64,000 nucleotides of DNA from Emergomyces orientalis (taxonomy: Eukaryota > Ascomycota > Eurotiomycetes > Onygenales > Ajellomycetaceae): positions 682,001-746,000 of the forward strand of contig MOWL01000001.1 of NCBI GenBank assembly GCA_002110485.1. The letters are read 5' to 3'. The stretch's first letter is position 1, and the number at the start of each line of letters is the position of its first letter. A program made the translations under genes and the position numbers. This document shows, one piece after another, positions 48,171 through 61,600 of this stretch. The notes under the pieces were generated by a model. The model saw only the letters and a list, made by a program, of their open reading frames with translations. It did no database searches and had not been told where the DNA came from.

Positions 48171-51100
48171 ATGTTGCTTTGGCTGTACTTGTTCTTGTTT
48201 TTCGCGACCCCTTCCCTTTACCAGGGAATTGATGATGTACATTAATTACCCCAAGCCACCTCTGGATGCAGTTCCAATCGGGCGACACAGAAGACATGCG
48301 TCTAACCTTGCTCAACCACCTCAGCGGGGGGTAAACGTGTCTCTACTCCGTCGAGATGACTATTCCTGTGGCCCAAGCAGTAAGCCCCGAGATTTCGATG
48401 CACTCTCCTGCCCTTACTGACAAACATTATTTGCTCTCCAGAACCGTGTAGTAATGGGGCATGCTGTGGCTGTAAGTGGAATAATTAATTGCTCCCTATC
48501 GAGGATAATAAATTGATGATTATAGCTGGTGGCTACTCGGCTATGGCCCTGATTATTGTGGAGAGGGCTGTGTTAGCAATTGTGAGGCTGGTGCTGAGTG
48601 TAGGGAGTTCGCAAGGCCAGCAAACAAAACCTGTCCTCTGAACACCTGGTATATTTATACGGATCGATCAGAATATTATACATAACATTTTGCTTATTCT
48701 AATTTGCACTAGCTGCTCACAATATGGCTTTTGTGGCACAACTAAAGGTAAGTACCCTTTCCCCACGCTTTACTCCTTTTTAGCTAACGAGTATGCTGTA
48801 TGGAATTCTGTGGAAAAGGATGTCAATCTCATTGCGTCCTGCACCCCAAGCCTCCGAGTGGTTCAAGGAAGGGCGAGGCGCTGTCCAGAGGTAATATCGC
48901 CAAAGGGGTACACATATTCTGGTTGTTAACCTGGGACTCTAGTCGTTGGCTATTATGAAGCATGGAATGCTCGATCTAAATGCCACAAGGCGTCGCCCCT
49001 AGATCTCCCAGGTAATGTTACTTATAAACCGCCGCAAGTACTCAGATACGCTTACCTACAATGCAGTTGGCGGCCTCACGCACCTCAATCATGCCTTTGC
49101 CTACATCGACCCTAAAAGCTTTGAAATAACTACAATGGACGCCGCAACACCGACCTCTCTTTTTGATGAAGTATCGGCTCTCAAAATCGTCAAGCCCTCC
49201 CTCCAACTATATGTCAGTATCGGTGGCTGGACTTTCTCCGATAACAACACCATTACCCAGCCTATTTTTGGCAACATCGCGAGATCAGCCAACAATCGTC
49301 AAAAATTCGCGGACAATATCGTTAGTTTTTTAAACCAATATGGCTTTGATGGAGTTGATATTGATTGGTGAGTTATTTTATTAATTTCTCAAACCTAATT
49401 TATTACCAGCTCATTGACATTTGAGAAGGGAATATCCAAGTGCTCCTGACAGGGGTGGGAAGAAGGATGACACGAAGAACTTTGTACGTTTAATGAAAAC
49501 AATTCGTGAGACGTTCGATAAGGCGGGTCGAAAATTGGGCCTCACTTTCACAGGACCATCCTCATACTGGTATATGCGTTGGTTTGACCTGCCTGGAATG
49601 CTCAAATATTCAGACTGGATGAACCTAGTGAATAAAAGAAAGAATGAGCTTCTCTCGCAAGTAGGCAGGTGCTGAATCATTATAGATGACATACGATCTA
49701 CATGGTGTCTGGGATAGGGATAATCCTATGTAGGTCCTCCGTTCGGAAAATTGAAATATAGCACCCAGCAACTAACTTGATAAATTGGCAGCGGTTCTAT
49801 AGTTCGAGGGCACACGAACCTAACTGAGATTAAGACCGCGGTGGAACTTCTTTGGAGAGTAAAAATACCCCCTGCTAAAGTTACTATTGGGTTTGGCTTC
49901 TATGGTCGTGCTTTCACTCTCCAAAACCCCAGCTGTAGCGAACCAGGCTGCCCATTCAGTGCCGGCGCTAAACCTGGGGTTTGCACAGGACAAAGTGGCT
50001 GTTTGTATCTACCCTTTCAAATACACCTCAAGAAATCGGACAGCTGATGCATTCTAGACCTTTCCCAATATGAAATAGAGGACATTCTAAACAAGAATAA
50101 TGACCTAAGAAGGGACTCTATCAACGTCACCCACGATAAGGAGGCAGCAATAAAGTACTTCTCGTGGAGCTCCAATCAATGGATTTCTTACGATGATAAG
50201 GACACCCACCTTTAAACAAAAGGTTGACTTGGCTAATGAAGTTAGCTTCTCTGGCTCCTTAATATGGGCATCGGATCTAGGTTTTATATCCCGAATACCC
50301 CCCTCTTCGTTGTTCAGAATCTAGTGAAATCTAACCCTAAGCAGATGACTACGACTTGACCGCGCACAAAGCTTTGACAGGAAACACTAAACTGGTGACC
50401 GCACGGAACCTGCGGAAGGACCAAGCGCAACAGCCGCTAGTAGATGACCTCAATGATTTTCTTGGGCGAAAATGCTTCAGGTTCAAGGATACGGTGGACC
50501 TGGAGAACCCTCAAGTGGCAAGCTGTTCGCCATATGTCAAGATGGGTTATGATAAAGCGGGCTGCCGCGGCAAGGATGTACGTAAACAATTAAAATATGT
50601 TTGACTAGAGAATTGTGCGATCGTCCTGCCTAACTTACTCTGTAGGGCGAGTGCGGCAAACCTATATGCTGTCCTAGTAACAGCAGACTTAAAGAATGTC
50701 AGTGGCGCGGCTCGGGGGGTGATTGCAATGGCAGATGTCACTCTGGCGAAGTTCATATTGCTGGCTCGAGCTGGGGTGGCACCCCTGGTCAGTCCGGAAC
50801 TGGCAGGTGCTCATGAGGAGGAAAGGCTCTGTGCTGTAAAATGGGAATGTTTGATGATTTCAATAAAAATTGCTACTGGAGTTCTGGCGTGTTCGTTGTC
50901 TGCCCCGATACCTGCTTTATGACCCAATGGTTTCCTAACCTTACCCAGTGATAGCTCATGCAAGGATGATGAAGAGAGTCTAGCTTACATGTGGGACCGT
51001 ACTGGATGGGGCACTGTGTTTAAACACGGAAACCATTTCTGCTGCCCGAAGAGCCAGCCTATGGCCTACACAAACTGCCATTGGGTAGGCAGCGGAGACT

Positions 51101-52441
51101 GCGCTGATAACACCTGCAATGAGAATGAGGTGACTCATGAGGTTGATTCTCGGGGGGACAATTACTCTGGGTGCAGTTGTAAGATCATCCCGTCCACTTT
51201 TAGGTAGCTGTACTGATTGCCTGCAAGGGTATCGTAAAAAGTCTCTCGCTAGAGTATTTGGAGCTAAGAGTTCCGCCAAGGCCTGGGAGCTCTCGTACCA
51301 TGTTCCTAGAAATACCCAAACTGCTAGGCACCAATGTTTATGGCGCACTCAAGCTGGTAAGCCGACCATAGTAGCTGCCGGGGATGGAGCGTCGACCCTG
51401 TCGCTGCGAGGGAGATTTAGGTAATCCTAACTCTATCCTCAATTTCTGTTTGGTAAAACGCTCGCGGGATTGTTTTTCTCACATACAGTAAGTAAGTATG
51501 TTGAAAGATAACTGTGCATCTACGGCGGTTCAGTATGTCAGATTTCCTGATCTTCCAAAGAAAGTTTTCCATGCGGAACACCTCCAGGAGGTATGCTGTA
51601 GCCCATAGAGTTGCATTTGCTTCGAGTGGAAACCTTTAGCCACTGATGACTTGACAGATTCAAATGGTCAAAGTGCTCCTCCAGACCGCGGTAACTGGTT
51701 ATCTACCATCTGGTGCAAAGATGAAGTCCGTTGTTCTCGATCCGAAGAAGCTGCTGGACGGCTGGAATAAGTTGTATGATGTCACGTTGCCGCGAATGGA
51801 CCTAGGGTATCAGACGAAGCTAGCTGGAAACCTCCATTGACACCAAATGATCGTGTATTTGAGATAATAGGGTCCTATGCTTATCGCACTGGCATATCCA
51901 TACTCCCACGCGATATGAACTACATCAAGAAGAGCCTAATAGGTGGATCTCAACCTATGGCCATCTCAACGTTCAACACAGCTCTGAGAGATGTTGCGAA
52001 AGGCGACATGGAAACTGCGAAGTTGGTTGCTGGTAAACTTCAGAAAGTGAGTCAAATGTTTTGACACGGCAGATCGATTGCTAACTCTCATAGACAATTG
52101 GCGTGTTCAACTATGTGAACGATGGTGTTCTCAGACGAGGCCTCGATCAAGCAAGGAGAGACCTTGCAAAAGAAATTGCGATCATTGGCAAATACATGCC
52201 TGGGCTTGAACCTTTATCCGATATTTGGAAAAAGTTTGAACCCGACTTGTACGCGCAAATGGTGTCTGTTGGTACCTCTTTCGTGATCGACAGTGTGGGA
52301 CGAATTAACAAGAAATTCTACAACCAGAACACGATGAACAATCCTGCAGCAGTAGCCTTGATTGCTCAGGCTAGTCTAATAAAGAAAGCCGTCGATAAAT
52401 TCAGTTCGATCCGTAAGGGTTTCATGGCTTCCATGATATAG
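48171..52441 (+). pseudogene. Killer-toxin-like GH18 chitinase (LysM/CBM18-type), decayed
   Basis: Remnant of a large secreted chitinase of fungal subgroup C, related to the alpha/beta subunit of yeast zymocin. From 48171 there is a signal-peptide-like start, a Cys-rich hevein-type (CBM18) region (48,350-48,870), the GH18 domain (about 48,945-50,350; SIGGWTFSDN, catalytic FDGVDIDWE with the E after an intron), then Cys-rich repeats and the family's long C-terminal region ending in GFMASMI. Introns are GT-AG and mostly identifiable. Lesions seen: a frame change near 48537, a 4-nt duplication-like frameshift at about 50203-50210, an in-frame TGA at 50814-50816, and a frame change near 51793; the signal-peptide frame also disagrees with the next coding block (about 48230). 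These exclude a full-length enzyme from this sequence. Homopolymer sequencing error cannot explain all of them. Confidence 0.8.
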
Positions 52442-53296
52442 TGCGAGATGATATAATGATGAAATGAAAAGAAAATGAGTGTATGATAAAATGAATATGA
52501 TATTGATTTATGATTTAATGTAATTGTATGTTATCAAAGCTAGTATAACTGACTTACTTCCAAAGGCCCAGTGTGTTGGCAGGAAAGTATCAAGTCTTTC
52601 CCAAAACTGTGGGCAGACAAGAAGTACGGGCTTTGGGCTGTTTCAGTAAATAAATGTGAGGTATAGCCCTAAGATATACGTATCCAGTACCCTTGTGTTA
52701 ATAAATATGTGCTTTCTGTTCATTTCAATACGGAAAAGTGATAGCTTTCTTCAACGTCGATTTCTACAAGGTCGATAATGTATTTTGTTGGCAGGATGCC
52801 CTTAGTAGACCACGTGACCCGTACTCCTATATGAGAGAGCTGCGCCCGCTAGATAGTACAATCAACCAACCTTCCACCTCCATCCACCTCCATCATATTT
52901 TTGCCCTTGAATGATGTGCTGACTAAGCTGGTGCTGACATAACGAGGTCGGGTGGGCCATTTCGCGAGGTCGAGTCTTCTGCTTCCTGTTCCAGAGGTCA
53001 AGAGAAAGAGCAAACAAACTGTACTCCATTAACGCGCTATCGATATAAAATGCTGTGAAAAAACTGGTTCTATTTCAGCATGCACTTGAGATCTTTTGCC
53101 AGTTTTGCTAGACCGCGTCTCTCAAACACATACATGAGGAGTTACTCAGCATGTCTCTCCTACCAGAAAGCCATTTATACTCAACACCCAACAACAATAT
53201 CAGCGACAACGAGAGGAAAAGGAGCAAAGACTGAAATTCTCCCGTTCTACAAACCTTCTCTACGCCGAGGAAAGAACACCGGGCCATGCTCACAAC
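52442..53296. other. Intergenic region, nothing recognised
   Basis: 3' flank of the chitinase remnant and promoter of the next gene. A 74-codon frame at 53080-53304 has no features. Confidence 0.5.
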
Positions 53297-54076
53297 ATGA
53301 GTAAGGCGGAATAGCCCGAATATAGGTTCGGAGCCTTGTGGGATGACGAATCTCAGCCTGTCGTTGCGATTGAAGAGTCTCTCAAAGATGACAAGCTTAA
53401 GACAGACAAAACCTGGGGATTTGTCGTGTATCGCTGTACGTATAGCGATGAAGACGACAGGCAGGAAATGCTCGATCTTATATGTAGCCATATGGAGGAC
53501 TACCTCATGTTAGATGGCGGCGAAGAGTTCCGGGGCCGCCACGAACTGATTGTAATGGACGACAAGGCTCAACTAGACGGTGCCTCGTCGCATGTTGTTC
53601 GTGACCATTTGCATCGTTTTGTACAAAAAGAAATGGATAAATTGCCTAAGCTCCCCGAGATTGAGCGTGAGGAGGAAGAGACTCTGCGCAAACAAATCAC
53701 CAGCGCAACCCGGTACAATTTCTGCCTCTTTGTTGACGATATCTCTCTTGAGTCCATAAAAAATATGACTGAACCCGTTATCAAGTTGCTCTGCAGGGAG
53801 TGGGGTCCGTTACCTTTGCAGGAGAGGGAGTATACTGTCCACCCGGATTTTGAGGATGGGAAGACTACGAACAAGAATGAGGATGTTGGCTGGAGGTATA
53901 TCAAGGTACTTTCCTGCTTTGAATTCTATGACAAGCTCCATGGGCCTGGGAAGTGGGCATTGCATTACGCGAGGCCACCATACTGGTCTTATCAGAGTAT
54001 TCACGAGGTTCCGGGCTTCTGGCGCAAAAATAAGAACGGTGAGACCACCAGTTCGTATAAGTTTGACAAGTCTTAA
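53297..54076 (+). pseudogene. Uncharacterised 259-codon frame with an early in-frame stop
   Basis: A single-exon frame of unknown function. The protein is acidic and soluble-looking, with YRFGALWDDESQPVVAIEES near its start, a YNFCLFVDDISLESI strand and a C-terminal FWRKNKNGETTSSYKFD; no signal peptide or known domain was recognised. The natural-looking ATG (53297) is followed by TAG as codon 6 (53312-53314), and the frame then runs uninterrupted to 54076. The next in-frame ATG lies near 53468, which would drop the first 57 codons. It is either a pseudogene, a gene with a missed upstream exon, or one that uses the internal start. Next to two disrupted secreted-protein genes, loss by a C-to-T change is the simplest reading. 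Confidence 0.5.
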
Positions 54077-55608
54077 AATTTCATTTGCGCTATGTCTACC
54101 TAAGTCAGCTTTTCAGGCTTACCCAAATCTATGTGGAATGAATTAATTACGAGGGGCGATTTTAACTTGTGATACGCACTTGCCAAACCACATCGCTTTA
54201 CCATATACCTATGGTTTAAACATACCGTCCGGACGATCGTGTCGTGGAATTCCGCCTCGTTTCCGAGAGAAAGTGTCCATGGGGTTTACCGTGGAGTTGC
54301 TTTCCAAGAAAACACGAGGATTTTCTGCTCATATTGATCTTGTGCCGATGCATAGCTTTTTTGAATTCTACAGGAGGGTGTTGTTTCATGAGCTCATCTT
54401 ACTGGGCGAAGGGATTGTGCATTCAAAATGTTCGCGATATCTCTTCTATTCCCCCACACGGATAGGTGTGTGCTTCTGACTTTGGTTTCGAACGAAGCGA
54501 ATGAGGGAGGTAAAAATGCTTTTAAAGTAGTTACGTACTTTTCCGTCTGAGAAGTTTGTGGTTAGCGCGACATATTGAAATCTTTGCAGGATTTGGATGG
54601 GCTGGGAAACACGTGTGTTCCCCCATTAAGAAGGAAACTTGTGAGTCGGTAGTAAATGCAGACTCTTCACATGATTTAAACGTCAGATCTTATCAATTGT
54701 CAAAATATTACTTGAAATATTCCTCCATATCTAGAGCAAACTCTTACCAGAGGGGTCCGGTAGAGCGTACAATATGGGATAACGAAAAGGTTAGCAAAAG
54801 GTTAACAGCACATTTTATTAACTTTTCAGGGGTCACTATCTGTTTGTTGATACTCTCTCATTTGGTTCAGTATGGCTGGATATAATAACATGATGCACTG
54901 TACTTATATAGATACAAGGGACTAAATATGAGGCCAAGCAAAAAAGACACCAACAGGATGCCAAAGGTAATGATATCGAAAATAATATGGAGCGGAATAT
55001 GGAGACAGAATATTAACTTGTTTGAACAGACCAGTGGAGAACGAAGGGCATTATAATCAGAATACCGATGGAGCGTCAAAAGAAAACTAAGGTTCGGGTA
55101 AAAAGGCTAATAAAATGTCGCTCAAAAACGCGCGCAAGCAGAGTTGGGACAACTAGGACGCTGCGAAAAGAAAGGGATATTGAACGCCTAACATGATAGA
55201 TAAAAGTAGCATGGCGGACAAACAAACAACATTTCTCTTCCACAAAAAGGGGGGGAAGAGGCGATAAACAGCACATAGAAGAGCGAAAAATCGGTTAGCG
55301 ATAAAGATTTCCGATAAAATTAGACCCAAAGACACCTCAACTCTACCCTATTGCCCAAATTCCAAGAAAATGCCAAAACAAAATGAACAGAGCAAGTATG
55401 AGGGAGTATGTGCCGTTTTCCCAAAACAAAATATGGCGGAACATACGGTTCGAAAAAAACAGGGCCAAAAAAGGCGGGGTGAGTTCTTAAATTGCAGGGA
55501 AGCTGGAAAAAACTGCTATAGAACAAAATAGATAGCCCATATGAATCAAGTTCGTATCCCGCCCGGATTATATCAAACGAAATATATGACAGGATGCAGA
55601 AATGCACT
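54077..55608. other. Intergenic region, nothing recognised
   Basis: Convergent 3' flanks. Open frames on both strands (60-110 codons) have no domains and are F/Y/L-rich on the minus strand. Confidence 0.5.
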
Positions 55609-57197
55609 TCATGTATGCGACTTCAAGGCATGGTTTCCTTGTAAATTGTGAATTCGGCCGCTGGCAGGGTTCCCTGCGCCAGCGTCCGTGCGCGTCATTA
55701 TTGGGGAGCCAGCCGTGGTGCTGTTTTTATCAGACTGGGAATCCTTGTCCTTGTCACAGCCTTTAACAAGAATATGTCGCTATATGCATATATTGGTTAG
55801 CAAAGATGTTCTGTAGATGATGTAGAATTGTTTGAGAGAGCGATTCATACCTTCAATGCGTCCTTACGCGAAAAACTTTTAGCACAATGATCGCAGGGGT
55901 ATGGTTTGACCGCCAAATGAATGCGTTTATGCCTTTTCAAGTCGTGGTTCCGCCTGAAACTTTGTGTACACTGGTCGCATCGGTATGGCCGATCGTCGGG
56001 CGGCGGATGTTGCATAAGTCCGTGTATGTGATGGGGGTGTCCATTATACATACTGCTCATAGTTGCTGCATGGCCACTGTTGAAAGCAGGCAGCAGATTT
56101 GGTTGTATAGATCCCATAAGCGCCAGTTGAGAATTCGGATGGTGCACATTCGTCATAATTGGTCCGCTCATTGCGGGCAGGGAGTAGGATGGATATGGTC
56201 GACTACTGTACTGGGCTAACTGATGCGGCCCTTCTCCTTGCAGCTGAAGTTGAGTCGGTGAGATCCTTGATGGCGGTCCGTTCGCGCTAGAGTGGTGCAT
56301 GGCTGAACCGCCACTGCTCTGATATGGCTGGAAAGTGGCTTGTTGTGGGGTACTTTGTTGTGATCCACTATATAGTGGGGTAGAAGATAGTTTCTGCCCA
56401 TATGCATCGACGCTGTTCTGTGCTGGTGGAGTAGGCGGCACCGTCGCAGCGGTGGCTTGCGCATTCATCAAAACATGTGCCATAGTCTGTTGGGGTTGCT
56501 GTGTGGTAGGCGATGGCCCTGAAGAGGTGGATGCGCCAGGAATTGGCGTTTGAAAATACCCGCGATGGTTTATATCGTATGTTGGCGTTAGAGTATCCGC
56601 AGTAGTTGGGGAGTTCGAATTGTTTCGACCTGCAAATGATGAGGGTGGTGAAAACCCGCTCCTTGAAGGAAAGGACTGGGGCCAGGGCTGGTTGATCATA
56701 CCAGTACCAAAGTTATTTGAAGGTGGCCAGTAGCCCTGAGAATATGAAGGAGCAGTTTGACCGGACGAAACAGAGTTATGGCTCACGTACGCGGATATCG
56801 AACCGGCGTCTGATGAAGAGTTTGATGGAGGGGTTAATAGGTTGCCGACTCTCGAAGGCTGTTGCGCGTTAGTGTTTGAAGCGTGGGAATATTTTTGCGA
56901 TTGCGAAACTTGAGGATGGAGAAGCTCGAAGCCAGGCAAGTTGTTTGCAGCTGGTCGTCGAGACGTCAGTGACTGGTGTGAATTCAAAGCATCAAGCGCC
57001 GTCCCCATTCCGGGCGGCTGAACTGCGAGGGTCGCCACGTTGACGGAAAGGTTTGGTGACGGGCCTGGCTGCCTTGAAAATTCGGAATCTGGGGCGGGTG
57101 TTGGGGGAGCAGTAGTGAGGGGTACTTGCCCCGGTTGGAGTACTGAATAGACACTGCCAGGCCAATATCGACCACCAGAAATACCAGAAGTATCCAC
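55609..57197 (-). CDS. C2H2 zinc finger transcription factor
   Basis: Predicted nuclear regulator of 505 aa. Exon 1 is 57197-55851 and exon 2 is 55779-55609. A long disordered S/Q/P/N-rich N-terminus (residues 1 to about 390) includes an HHIHGLMQHPPPDDRPYRCD stretch leading into two fingers. Finger 1 is C407-x2-C410-x12-H423-x3-H427. Finger 2 is C435-x2-C438-x12-H451, then C457, a C2HC form completed by the splice. The linker between the fingers is IHLAVKPYP. The arrangement resembles the last two fingers of Swi5/Ace2-type proteins, which suggests but does not prove a cell-cycle or developmental role. The first exon ends exactly inside finger 2. A long upstream region with several short frames precedes the gene. 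Confidence 0.85.
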
Positions 57198-58593
57198 GGA
57201 GGGCAGTTAGCTGCTCAGCTGCGAATAGAAAATCGGGGGGCCGATGTTGCACTAGAATATGAATTGGACGTGGTTCTCTTAGTAGCAACTCGTGTTGGTG
57301 GAGTCTAATTTCGAGAGAAGCGAGGCTCTAGGCGCAAGACGGGGTTTGAGAGTTGATTGAAAACAATTTTTCAAGGCAAACGGGAGGTGTTGTCTTGGGG
57401 TATAGACACTGCTGGTGCAGCCGAGGTGGGTAGAGCGTAGAGGGATGGTCAATGAGAACAGAGGCTGGGAGCGGAATGAATACGGCGTTCAAAGAAGGGG
57501 GTGGTGTGAATTCGAGAAGTCGAGTTTACTTGATCGCATCCTGAAGTCAAAATTATCATTAACACAAAAGTCCAAGTGAGCCGAAATCCAAAGTGTGCCG
57601 AAAGGAATGTACGGCAGAAAGGGAAGTGGAACGTGAACATTGGTGCGTCGAAAAATAAGGAAATTGTATGCGCCAGTAAGGAGTGGCCATAACATTATTG
57701 CTATAACAGCGAGGGGAAATGAAGCAAGGCAGACTTGGAGATGGCTAAAGCGCGACAAGGCCGTACCTACTCAAAATTCAGATCTCGGAGGCCGTTCGAG
57801 CTGTGAGGCAACAGACGGTGTTAAATGCAGAAATATCAGCGCAATTTGCACGGTCGGGCAGAACAATATGCCTTGGCCTTTGTAACAATGAGCTGGGATC
57901 AATCAACAATAAGGCCAGGGGTTTTACTCGAGAAGTAGTATCCCCTCCGGATCGGCGCCAACGAAAAAATTTAAGAAATATCGAGATAAATGAGTTGGTG
58001 ATCTTGATAGAGGGATGTGGAGAAGAGAGACGACGATCACTTGTGGTAGCTCGGGTGGCCCCTGGAACTCCGGGCAGGTATTTCCCTGTCGGGAGGCGCA
58101 AGTAGGAATAAGCTCAGTGATCAGAAAGATCAAAATAATGCCCGCTGCAATAATACGATTCTGATTTGTTTTCGGGTCCTGCGACTAAACTGCTCCGGTC
58201 TGTCCGTTTCCAGTCGAGTTGTTTATTTTCCTTTTCTTTCACTGTAAAACGCTCGCGCGTCGCATATGTTGTACAAGCCTGGCGCGTGTGTGTTTAAGTG
58301 AGAGCAGGTCGAGCTCTATTGTTAAAGGTAGAAAAGGGCAAAATGAGAAAAGATGCAGAAGAGAGCGTCACAGCCAGATATCCAGCGAAATTTTAGGCGG
58401 AGGAAAGATAAGGGGAAAACGAAAGCGAGAAAGGGGAGTAGGGGTGGTTTTCTATTCTTCAAATAATTCCGGGGAAATGCTCAAGCCGGAACCCCAGGTG
58501 GCAGAAAGCGAGGGTAATTATTATGGAGGACGGATGTAGTAATCAACCAAATAAAGGTTAAGCGGCAAATACTAATGAGAATAAAAGAAGAAG

Positions 58594-58612
58594 AATAATA
58601 ATAATAATAATA
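58594..58612 (+). repeat. AAT microsatellite
   Basis: About six tandem AAT/ATA units following an AAG-rich stretch. Confidence 0.85.
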
Positions 58613-61600
58613 AAAGGTAATCCTAACTTCAGGATGGTTTGAGCTGATGTTTAAGGCATGAAAGATTCTTGGAACCTCGACTGCAAAAGCTGGGCGATCG
58701 TCTCTTTGTCAAGCTTGCGATCTGGGGTTCTCAATCATAAGCATTTTCCAATCAGAATTCAGGCGCTCGAGGAATTGGAAAGGTGCAAGTTCCTGAGATC
58801 AGATCCAGAGCAATCCGGAGGCCAGACATGGCAAAATTCTTTTGGAACACCAGACTCTTCCCACTAACGACCCCCCCTCCAAATGACCCGTCGTGAAGGG
58901 ATTTTTGGGGTCACGGGAGAGGCTGGATGGGTCTCTCGCCAAATCGAAAGACACCGGGAAGGCACCAGGAAGCGGACCAACACGCGATGAACCTCGACAA
59001 GTGTCTTGTCCCCTTGGCTAGCCTCCAAAATGGTGGAATTAAGGAAAATTGGGGCCGTAGCTAACAGGTCCCCAAAGCAGCAGCAAAAAAACAAATTTTG
59101 ACGGATCAGACTCAATGCTGGTTGGCCCGAATTCTGACACGAGCCCGGTGGTGGGGAACCTCAAGAAGGGGAAAGTTGCCCATTTTTCGTCACTGGCGCA
59201 CGGTGCGGCTGCAATCTGCAACTAGTTCAAAGTGGTACAACACCTGGTCCATTCGGGGATGCTCGTATTATTGTGAGCGAGCGACATGTTCTGTCTGGTG
59301 GGAGCGGTGTCTCCCAGTCTGCAGCCTGCGCTGGACAGGGTTCAGAATGTCAAGCTAATAAGTCCGATTAGGCTTATGCCAAGGGGCCGGTCCATGGTCC
59401 AGAGTTCACAAACCCTTGAACAAATTGTGATTATGGTTTGGATTCATCCTATCTTCTCTCCCCAGTGAGTCAGTGACAGAGCCATCACAAAACAGCCTAT
59501 CAAAAGCGGCCAGGACGCGATCCTCTTTCCAGACAAATGTAGCCCGAGTTGGACCAAAGGGGATAGAAGTTTGTCAATAGCCTTGAACTTTATTTAGCCC
59601 GGGCTAGTACTGTGTATTGTTAGCGGAATTTGACATGCCCTTTCAAGGGTGTGGATCTGGTGGGAATAATACGAGAATCAGGCAGCGGACCATCAGCAAG
59701 TCGAGCCGCAGCTGCTCGCGCTTGGAACATTTAAGCTTTGGTAATTTTCGTTCCAATCACGGAATCACTGGCAGTCTGGCAACCGGCTGCAAACCCAGCA
59801 AATGAGAGTCAGAGCATGTACCGTTGGCAAAGCCTTTGCGGCCAAGAACCAGATATGAGGAATCAAATTCATAAATATAATCATAACGGGCAGAGGGCTG
59901 TGTCCGCTGTCCAGTGCAAGCAAGACACTACTGGGAACCTGACTGGCGGGACAAAAGTAAGAATGTTTGCTGATGCGGCTCAAAGGGCTGCACCTGCGCC
60001 GTTAACAGATTGGGTAGGGCTAGGGCTTGCGGTTAGGGCTTGATCATGGCTGTCTCACAAAAATCGCCATCAAACTTCCACCCAAGAACATCATATTTGA
60101 TTTATTTTTAACAACGTTGGCATACTCAACATGTTTCAGGCATCATTCTTATTATTGCCCCGGACAGTTTTGAGTTACCAAAGCTGGGGTCGACTTTGAC
60201 GCTCACCTGACGTTGCTCGCAGGCATCCTGGTTGGGGTTGAGCCCCTCACCTCGAGGGTTACAACACTCCAGCCCCCCTCAGCGAAAAATGAGATTGCTA
60301 ACTAAGTGGACACCTGGCAGAGGCTGGCAGTTTGGCATGCAAGCGCAGCTTCTTAGCTCTCGAGTCCAAGGGAAAGCATTCCGAATCCTGACGAACGAAT
60401 AATAATCCCTGCTTGCCATGCGACTTTGTCTCGCCTCCACCAAGTCCGCTGCGTCGTGACATCTGGGAAGACTGACACTGAGCATCATTGTTAACGACAA
60501 ATGCACCAGCAGTCTCATTATTTGAGGGCGGCGGAATTTACACGAATTTTGCGTGGATCCTGGACCTGTCAGCAAGGCATGCACCCGTGGACCGGATAGA
60601 AAAAGACTACTTTAATTGATCTTACCAGTTCAATATTAAAGTTAATTTTAACAGAACGAAATCACCCCGCATAATAATTAGATATAATACCAAGCTCGCG
60701 TAAAGTTCAAGTTTATGTCCACTGGTTTGTCTTCCTCAACAAAGGTTTCTTTCTGGTTAGCTATAGCCCATTCGCATCCTTGGATAGGTACCAAACTAGC
60801 TTGTTTTTCTACTTCTTCAATATTTCTTCAGACTATCTGACAGATTCAGGCCCCATATTTTACGGAATAAAAGGGGCGGACGCTCTGGTAGCTTTGAACG
60901 GATGTGATGACCCGTGGAAAGCGATCGGTGCGCAGTGTTTGAACTTGCTACCCCGCCATTAAATATGCTTTCTACTGACATTCTAGCTTTTCAATGCTGC
61001 TGGCTCGGCCTCTCAAATCCCTATTGGTTCTTGTCTCTCTCTCGTTGTCAGACATGGATTTAACTAGGTACCTTGGACTTTGGTAATTTTGAACTGAACT
61101 CCTGGTCCTTGGTCGATCATCCAAGGCGGTCAGACCCTTACTATCGACTCTCCTTGATTGATATTTTTGTTCACCCTCACCCCTTCTCTCCACTTCCGCC
61201 CCCTGGTTTGGTACATGTTAATTCGTTTTGCCAAGGTTTCGCCAGCAGGGGCTGGAACAAAGAATTCCACGCGACATCTTATCAGCCTGGGGCAGACAAG
61301 TTCCTCGCCAACCCCATGATACAGGCACGGGCAATGTACCGTACTGGAGGTGCGTGAATACATCCCACCCCTTGAACTAACAAAATATGCATTTGAAAAA
61401 CACTGAATGATAGTCAATAATGATGTGAATAGGAGGTCTGTTTCAGAGATGTGCTTGCCTATTTCTTTCATTTTCTTACCTGTGCGACCAAAACTGGTCT
61501 GGAGAACACTGTTATTGTTTCTGCAACTTCAATGCCTACGGATTACGGTATAAATAGATGAAGAATTAGCAGAGATGATCGAAATTCGCTCAGAGCCGCC

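Noticed and set aside
53080..53304. Possible upstream exon for the gene at 53.3 kb (74 codons)
   Set aside because: No donor that would bypass the TAG at 53312 and no compatible protein sequence.
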